From Todiramphus chloris collaris (taxonomy: Eukaryota; Chordata; Aves; Coraciiformes; Alcedinidae), in assembly GCA_025345505.1 (NCBI GenBank), contig JANVCC010000048.1, positions 4,802,888 through 4,866,887 on the forward strand: a stretch of DNA of 64,000 bases, given 5' to 3'. Shown piece by piece: positions 49,601-58,600 of the stretch. The notes beneath the pieces were generated by a model. It worked only from the letters and a program-made list of their open reading frames with translations. It made no database searches and was not told the DNA's origin. How positions within the stretch are numbered: the stretch's first letter is position 1; every line of letters begins with the position of its first letter. The translations under genes were made by a program, and so were the position numbers.

Positions 49601-52600
49601 TCACTGTTCCTTTTTTTCCAGAAGTTTGGTGTCAATCAGTCTAAGCCAGAATTTACAGTGGATCTCAAAGGGGCATTGATTGACTGGGCCTCAAAGGACA
49701 AATCCAGCAAAAAGAATGTTATTGAGGTAAGTTATTTTATTTAAACGCAGAACTAGATGTACTTTAATGACTTCAGAAATTTTCTCTAAAGTTAAAATCA
49801 AAACCTTTTCTATATTTCTTCCTGCTCAAGTGCAGATGTCTCTTAGTACCTGCAAAAAATGTCCATTTATAGCATGTCTGGATGGCATATGCTTTTAAAT
49901 TTTTAGCAGACTGTTATTTAGTGTTTTCTCTGCTAAGTGTTCTTGAGTGGCTGTTACCTAAAAGTTATTCCAGGGACAAGTTTAATTTGATTTAGGTAAC
50001 TTCACTTTTGAATTCTAGTGTGTTTGTCAATTCTGATGATACCTGTTTTTATTTCTTTAAAGCTAAAAACCCGCCAAGGAACTGAGCTCTTAATTCAGTC
50101 TGATAATGACAGCTTTATTAATGAATGGTATAAAGTTCTTAACTATACCATCAACAATCAGGTATGTGTGTGAATCATGAAGTCTCTATTTTCAAGGTAA
50201 TGTTACTTAGTAAAATAATTGATGTAACAATCCCTGCTGTTTCACATACATCTTAATTTCCTCATTTTCTTGAGTGTGAGAGGAGTTGGAGGATATGGCA
50301 CTGGTGGTGACAAGTGGAATATTAATAGTGGCAAAGGAGGAGGGATGGTCCATTGCATTAAGAACTAGGAGATGTAGGCTGACTTCCAGCTCAGAACTGA
50401 GTTTACTTCTGTGGCCAAATAATTTTTCTGTCCTGGTGACCTGAAAGGTTCTCATGGAGATGGAATCAAGGAGAGAAAATGGCTAAGGGGGTGCTTCATG
50501 ATCTATATTAATCAGCATTTGATACTGCCATTCACTTACTAAGGCTGCACTAGAGTGCAAATTAAGAGCCCTGGCAAAATACTGCATTATCTCTTATCAG
50601 ACAGCATAATGCCAACTGTTCAATCAAGAGAAATATGATCATGCTTTTGCTCTTGATATTGCTAAACAAGAGTTACCAGCTTTTGAATTGAGAAGAAATT
50701 GGAGGAGATCTTGGAGAAAATACTCATATCAAGTTGACTTCACGTGTATTCTTAATGTTTTCTTATAGTTACAGGCCTGGCTGCTGCCCATAAGCTGCAT
50801 TTAAGTTGCTTTTGATGTCAGTCAGTGACCTTCATTTCTCCTCTTAGCTTAATAATGTTTTCCACATATGGGTGTTTTCCACCCAAACACAGCAAGCTAA
50901 TATGAATGGTTTAGTTTCTTTGAGTGCTCATGGTTTAGGCTCCTAATCTGCTCTCTCCTGGATTGAAAATGTCATGACCCTTAATAACCAGGCAAGGCAG
51001 CCACTCAGTGATACCATTCTCCTCTCTGCACCATGAAACACAACTGAGGCCACTTCTTCCTTGCTTAAATATAAATGAAAAGGGACAAGCTGAGATATGC
51101 TGAGCTGAGAGAGAGGTGCAACATGTTGAGGAAGAAAGTGGTGGAATAGGGGGAGTTGATCAGCACTCTCGAGGAAATAGTGATGTGTTACTGCTGGGAA
51201 CTGATAGCCAAGAGACCTAAGATTACAAGGGAAAAGTTCAAAAAGTACATTATTAGGCTACCTGATAACCTGGAGTATTGAAACTCTGGGTACAAAAATC
51301 CATCAGATCTAAAGCAAACTTGTGATTTTGGGAACTCTATGGTACCAGTAGCCGTTGAATCCCATTCCCAGTTTGGTCTAAAGTACACAACTTTGTCTTG
51401 TTTTTAAAATGTAATAAAAGACACTGTACAGTCAGGTTTTTGTAACTCTTAAGTTGACTTTAGTGGGAGTGAAGTAAGGAGCATGTGGTTTTGGAGGGGA
51501 GTATGTTGCTCTGAGAGCAGAGGAATTTTCTCTTTCTGTTCCCTGACGTGTCTGCAGTCATGTGTGTGATGTAGGTATGAGGCTGCAGGTGGGCAGTTTA
51601 ACAGCCTCTGGTACCTGCCTCTGCTCTACAGCATCATCTACATTTTCATGTGACTGTGTTTAGTGAGAATATGCTGAGAGAGCAATAACACAGGGCAAAA
51701 ATTTTAGGCACTGATATGTTTACTTTTTCAGAGCGAGTTCAGTGTATGTTTTGACAGAGGTGAAATTTTCTGATGCATAGTTCTGTTTTCTTAAGAGAAA
51801 ATTTTAATTACAGAGGTCAGAAATAGATTAAATAATCCTAATGTTTTTTAGACTCTATCCATAAAGTGCTTCTGTTGTTCATTTCTTGATGGAATGAAGT
51901 GATACCGTGTTCTATGAATCAGCAAACTGTTCACTGTGTGTCGTCTTAAATCTAATAGGTAATAGAATCTGATGAAGCATTAGAAGATGAAGTACCAGAT
52001 TCCCCTGGGGTGGAAAAACAAGACAAAGAAAAGGAGAAAGAGAATAAAGACTCTAAGAAACTTCGTTGTGAGTTGAAAATTTTCCATTAATTGATTTTAG
52101 CAATGCTGATTTTTATTTCTGCCTTCAGTATTATGTGTAAATAGAGAATAATTTAAAAGGACAGCTAGAAATGAAACTACTCCAGGTTGGAAACAGGCTT
52201 TTACATAGTTCATTCTAAATCCTGGTGTCAGTTAGTAGATTTTTATTCCCCCCTGCCATGTTTTATTAATCATACTTAAAAAAAGAAGGGGGAAGTGCCA
52301 AGGATCTCTAGCTTCTGCTGTGCAACACATGAAAAATAGGTGTAAATAGGCAGTGGCGAAATAGATTATTTTTAGTGTTGTCAAATGCACAGAATTAATT
52401 AGATGATTGTTTTCTTTGACTTCTATAATTCAGTTTGTATAAGAATTCTTTTGTCCTTTTACACGTTTAGAACTGATTGGAATTGTTTTACTTGTTACTT
52501 TTTTTTGTCTGTGGAAAAGCATCTGTAAATATTTACACTATTAACTTTAACAACTTAGTGAAATTGCAATTTATGATGCTATATCGGATCATTTAGAGAA

Positions 52601-55600
52601 ACTAAACGTTTTTAATTACACCTTCAGAATTTTAGAGCTAAATTTCTTTTAGCTGCAGAAATTTCTTCATACGCACAGAACTAATCAGACTATTTTCTGT
52701 CTTTTATTTCTGAGCCTTATATGTACTTTGCAAGAAGGCATTTATTTATTTCAAAATAGTGAAGGAAAGTTAACCAAATTTGGAAACATAACTATATTTT
52801 TAAAATCAGTTCCATATGTAAGCTACCATTTATTTTCACAGGCAAGACTTGGTTTTCCATGTTTTTTCTGATAGGGTTGTCTCTTAGAGGGTTGAAAAAT
52901 GGATGCTCTGTGGAACAAGGGGTTCCAAAAAGTTAAAGAAAAAAGTGTGGATGTATTGCAAATGTGAACAGTTTGTGGGTGTATGTTGGGGTTTTTTGGT
53001 GGTTGTTTTATTGGTGGTGTTGGTTTTGTTTCTGGTTTTTTGTTTTCATTTTTGTTGTTTGGTTTGGTTTTCTTGTGTGTGTGGTTTTAAGCTTAATTTT
53101 TATTTTTTTTTTAAATGTTCCTTGGCAGCGAAATGCAGTTTTGGTTCTGTGAATATTCACACTAAATACATTTCTCTTTACAGCAATGAAAGCACCTAGC
53201 AATATAGATTCTGCAGATCAGAAAAAGACCAAAACAAAGCTGAAGAAGTTTCTTACACGGCGCCCTACATTACAAGCTGTCCGTGAAAAAGGCTACATTA
53301 AGGGTAAATGAACCTTTTTAACAAAGGAAATAATTTGAAAAGCTAAACATAGAAGTTCTTGTACAAAATGGGGTTAAAGTGGTCTAGTTTTAGGGTAAGA
53401 CACATGTATATAGCTGGTTTAACAGAAGTCCTGGATGCATAGTGGAACTGGTGATTGATTGTCATTCTCCTGAGCACTGCTACTAACCACTAAACTTCAT
53501 GGAGGATGTCCTCTCCTTCGACTCATTATTTGCCAAACTGCAGTGAAAATTGAGGGCCCAGGAGCCTGTTTGGACTTGGAGAGCTTCTTAGCTAGAGTGT
53601 CCATTTGGTCTGCTGTGCTGAGCTGGAAACCTCAGACAGCTGATAGTCATTTGTACATACAAGGGAAAGAAAAGCCCTTTGGGTACAAAGGAAGTGCTTA
53701 TTGGTTTCACAAGAGTGTTATAATCTGAGTGGAACCAGACAATCATGTGCCATCTCCTAAGAAATGAAGTATTTAGGGAAACTGGGATAAGGACAAAGGA
53801 ATCTTAACTTAAACATCTTTTTTTTTTTTTCCCCCCTAACCTGTTCTGAATGTATACATTTTTATAAATTGTTTCACAAATAATGAGTCTTACATTCTTG
53901 AGTCTAACTTAGGAAAGAATCTATTTCCATTTGTCACACTTGTAGAAACTTTGAGAGAACAGTATTTGCACAGGTTTAAGTCACGTGTTTGTGTAAATTA
54001 TTGACTTAGTACTTGCTGTAAAACTTTATTTATTTGTATGCTTTAGCAGGACTTGTAGGTGCTGCTCTGCTAGGGTCAAAATAGCATATGGGTAGGCAAA
54101 TATCAGACCAAATCCTCCTGTGATTTGCCTAACTACGTACTTTAACAGGTGTGCTTCTGTTGCATGTGGCATTTGATACCTTTGTGTACCTGCAAATATA
54201 ATTTAACTGTAAACTATGGAATTTTTGTTTGGAATAAGGAGGCATTATCCCCAGAGTTTGACGTTTTGCTCTGCTTTACAGCTTAGTATTCATGTCGTGG
54301 CTCAGTGACGTAACTTCTGACATTAGCGACAGCGAATGCTAAGCCAGGTTTCATTTGTACACGTGCATGCTGATGATTGGATTTTTAATAAAGACATTAA
54401 GGAATGAAGAGTTTGTTTTTATTTAAAAGCATGGCGTAAGTTTTAAAAGTTGGATCTGTGCTGTACAGTTCTGCATTTACTGTATGAGTGAAAATTACAG
54501 AAGTCTTTATTGAAAAGCCCAGTGTACTTTTGTGATGGGTACAGGACAAGCTTAGTAAACAGGAAACTTGGCAAACCCAGTATAAGCAGAAAAAATAATG
54601 AAAAGTTCTAGGGGAAAAAAAGAACAAAACACAAACCAACAAACCCCAACATCAAACTCTGAAACAGCATGCACTAAGCAGAGATGTAACCATTGTATTA
54701 TTCTGTTACATGGAAAAACAAAATTGCAAAAGTTACTTTGAGAGGAAAAGATCTTGATTCCTGTGTACCTGCGTATTACTAAAGTCAGAGGCAATTGTAA
54801 CAAATCTGTTTGTTCCATGCTGGTATTTTCTTGTGCTACCTAATCTGCATCGCTTTACCTGCTACAGCTGCATGCTAGGCTGGCTTGCTGCTGCGTGGGC
54901 TTTTTTAATCCCTTGCTACTGCTTCTGCTTATACAGCAGCAGCAGGACTGAGATGTTTTGGGTCACCAGCCCTATACATGTCCAGCTAATAATACCATTA
55001 TATGCCAATTTTCATACTATATAATTGGCTTGGCGTGCTGTTTGTTTTCCCAGAGCAGTAGTCAGATGCAAGTGTTGTTAGTGAATTGACTTGAAATGCT
55101 AAACCTCACAAATGGGCTAAAAGATGGAAATGCGAGAGCAGTTTCTCTCTTGCATGAACTCTGAAGTAAGATCTGCTAGATACTTTGAAGATAGCCACTT
55201 ACATACCTTATTTAACAGATAAAAAACAAACCCAAAAGCTTTCTTCTCTTCAAGACTGTGAGCTTTGCTTCTCTAGATCAAGAGCCTATTTCCATCATGT
55301 GTCTGAACAGGGAAGGCTCTCTACTATTTGGGCATCTTTGATGAAAATCACAGAAACAGGTCTGAATGATATTTTGGTCATAATCTGAACAAGAGAAGTT
55401 AACATGTTGCTGAAATACACTGAGACATAGTAAGAATCCCTTTTCTGCCCAAGCTGTTTTTCATTTTTGCTGCAGTTTATAATAAAAAAGCACTCCCACC
55501 TGGACTGTGTAAAAAACCAAGACTCAAAATTACCTTTGCCCATAAATATCTGTATTGAGATGGCAACCTTGCAGCCACGTTGCCTGTGCATAGCTGTACT

Positions 55601-58600
55601 TGGATCCATTCAGAGCTCTGTGATGGCAAGGTCTGTCATTTACAAGTCCATGTCAGAGTTTAACAATGTTGGAAATTAGACTCTCCATTAAAGTAAATTA
55701 ATATGTAATGCTGGGTTAAACAAGAAGTGCAATAATAAATAAGATTTTACATGGGTTTTTTTTCCTCCAAGGAATGCCAAAAGCTTTCACCTGGGTTACA
55801 GTTTATTATCTCTGTTCAGCTTTGTACCAAAAATGATAGTTAATGTATTTTGAACACAGAACAGGGATGGAGAGTAACAGGACATTTGAATCCATTACAT
55901 TTCTCATCACAGTAACGACTATAAGACTCTTAGAACTATCTTCTGATGGACTAAAATTATTTCAGTAGCAAATGTTCCTTACTCACATTTAACTGCTGAT
56001 GCTATTTCTTTTTTTTTGCTGGGAGCTGCTGAGACCTCTTTTCAACTCTTTCCTATTGCCACTCTTAATACTGCGGCAGTTGTATCCCGTAGTCTTTGCC
56101 CTTTGTAGAGGTTTGTTGTAACCTGAACTAGTTCTGTCACTTGAGTCCTGTTCCACTGTAAATCAGTCTCTTTACTTGGTTCCAGATCAAGTTTTTGGTT
56201 CCAATCTCACCAGCTTGTGTCAAAGAGAAAACAGCACGGTGCCAAAGTTCGTGAAGCTGTGCATTGAGCATGTTGAGGAACATGGTATGGTTGAAGTTTT
56301 TTTGTTTCTGAATCTCTTGCTCACCACACTATCTAATTTTGAATGTTTTAATCCTTAAAATGCTCTGTATTTATTTGGGGAAAACAATCTGAAACTTGTA
56401 TCTGTAGTTAGCAGTGAGTTTTCCAGAATGGGGAGGTAGGTGGGATCTGAAATGGAAAGAGGGGAGGAAATCTCTGTGAGAAGTTGACCTGCTTCAGTGT
56501 GTTTCAAGCTGGGGAGAAGGCAGGACAGCCTCCTGGCAGCAAGGCTCTAAAGAAAGAAGAGCTCAGCCCATCAAGGTGGGTTATTTTCAGATGAAAAGAG
56601 AGAGATCGTCAAAGTGCAACCATTCATTTTTGGGAGTTTTAGGCATGCTAACAATCATCTCTAGTAAAACTTCCTCAAAACAAACTTCTAGGAAGCAGTT
56701 GTGTTCCTGCTCTGTATATGTGTTGACTGCCAGAAGACAAGTCTTACCAGTTTGATGCCCTTCAACCAGTTACACCAATTGCCATGTGAAGGTTTATGCC
56801 ATTCTGGAGTTTATCACTGTCCACGTATTGATGGGATTTTTCTTTGCTTTCATGGAATATGTCTCACCTACCTAATAACTGACAAAATGATACATTTGAA
56901 AGCTACATGTGACATTCTGGGATGTCTGATATAAAGGACCTCTTCACATTTCTGTTGAAAATATCTTGGTTGTGACTCCTGACTTGGCTGTAGTCTGTGC
57001 TGGTTTTCTTGCTTGTTTCTTGCTGTTGTCATTGCCCTACTACCTCTTGGAAAAGATGGCTGAGAGGGGATTATGGAGTCTCCATAATCATCATTCAAAT
57101 ATGTACCAGTCTGTTTAATCTGAGAACATTCTCTTGAGAATCAGGGTAAGTGTCACAGAGGAATACTACAAGGCACCTTTCATGGGAATGTCATTTAGGA
57201 TTTTGTTGCAGCCTGTAGCCCTGTTTCCCGATGCTGCTATCGTTATGGCCTGGGAGGGGAAAAAAAACCTGCTTCCATTGCCTTTCTCCAGTTGGGCAGA
57301 CTGCCACCTTGATCATAACAGCAGGCTTTATTCCAGTTGTGATCTTCTACAAGAAAATGGTTATATTTTTGTCCTTTTTTTATTTCTTCTTTTCTTTTTT
57401 TAATTTTTATTTTATTTTTATTTCTTTTTTAAGTTTTATTTTAAAGACAGGACTGCAGTGAACATAGTGGTGAAGTTTTCCTTTTTTAAATACCTGAGGG
57501 GGAAGCTGACAGAAAAGAACAGCTTTTTTTTTTTCCTCCCACTTCTCCAACCCTTTTTCCTACTGCACTTCAAATGAGTTCTTTCTGTAAAGGAGTGACT
57601 AGAGGATTAGGGGGAAAAGGGATGTGTCAGATGGTTCTGGTAACTGTGCTGTGTTACATCACACAACTCCTTGAGGAGCTACAGGGACTTGCAGGTATTC
57701 TGGCAACACTCACCCTCTCAGTGGCACTGACTCACATGCTGCATTCAAGTGACGTTTCAATTAAATTCATCTAATCACTTCTGAGGAGCTGCAGTACAAC
57801 TGCAGAGAGACAGTTTTCTTCTTTCCTGGTTGAGTGTGCAATACTGTAGGGGCAAGGGCTACCCAGTTTAGTACTGTAGGCTGTTGGGTAGTGGTGAGTG
57901 TGCATGCACATGATTCCTTCTCCATGCAAACCTGGGCACTTGGTAACCTAAAGATGTTCTTTATGCATGACTTGATTTTTTTTTTTTCTTAACCATACAT
58001 TTAAAGAAATGAACGTCTACAGCATAGCTGGTTCTTGCATGTTGGGATTCCCATATACTCCCTGCCCACCTCCCAAGGACATCTTAAATGAGACAGTTAA
58101 TGTCATGGGGAAAGTAGGAGCTGTTGCCTCATTACTGCTCTTGTACTGTGTAGGAAGTTTGAGAGGTTACTTTGAGCTTGATGCTACCAAATGTGTCAGC
58201 AAACTAAACCTCCTCTAATATGCCCTGACCATCAAAAAAAGCTAGTTTTAACTTCTCTTTTTGTTGTTGTTGTTCTGGTTTGTTGGGTTTTTTTTAGTTT
58301 GTTTGTTTGGCTTTTTGTTTATTTTGGTTTTAGGTTTCTTTTTGTTTTTGTTTTGTTTTTTTTGTTTGGTTGGGGTTTTTTTGGAGGTTTTTTTAAATTT
58401 GTTGTTGGTTTTGGGTTTGTTTTTTTTCTTGTTCCTGAACCAAGTGTTCTTTGTCACAAGGAGGGTTTCTTCTGGCTTTTAATTTTGCTGAGTGGACCTC
58501 TAAAGCAGCAGCCTAATGATTTCAGAATTCATACCTGTATAAGGTATTAAAATGGATTTATCCCTTTGTTTTAGGATTAGATGTTGACGGCTTATACCGA

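Larger units (their letters stand above)
42771..49621 (+). other. ARHGAP12: ARHGAP12 long intron inside the PH domain
   Basis: 6851 bp, GT-AG. It contains two short tandem duplications (45424-45455 and 45536-45568), a T20-A9 block near 46868-46896, a pyrimidine run CCTCCCCCCTCCCCCC near 47843-47859, a GT-rich tract at about 48834-48897 and a composite (CA)n(TA)n(CA)n microsatellite (49078-49119). A 145-codon minus-strand open frame (47436-47870) lacks an ATG start and I do not support it as a gene. Confidence 0.87.

Noticed and set aside
58191..58550. 119-codon hydrophobic frame that looks like a membrane protein
   Set aside because: It is the translation of a GTTT-rich tract, which naturally gives Phe, Leu, Val and Gly; no ATG-led conserved product.
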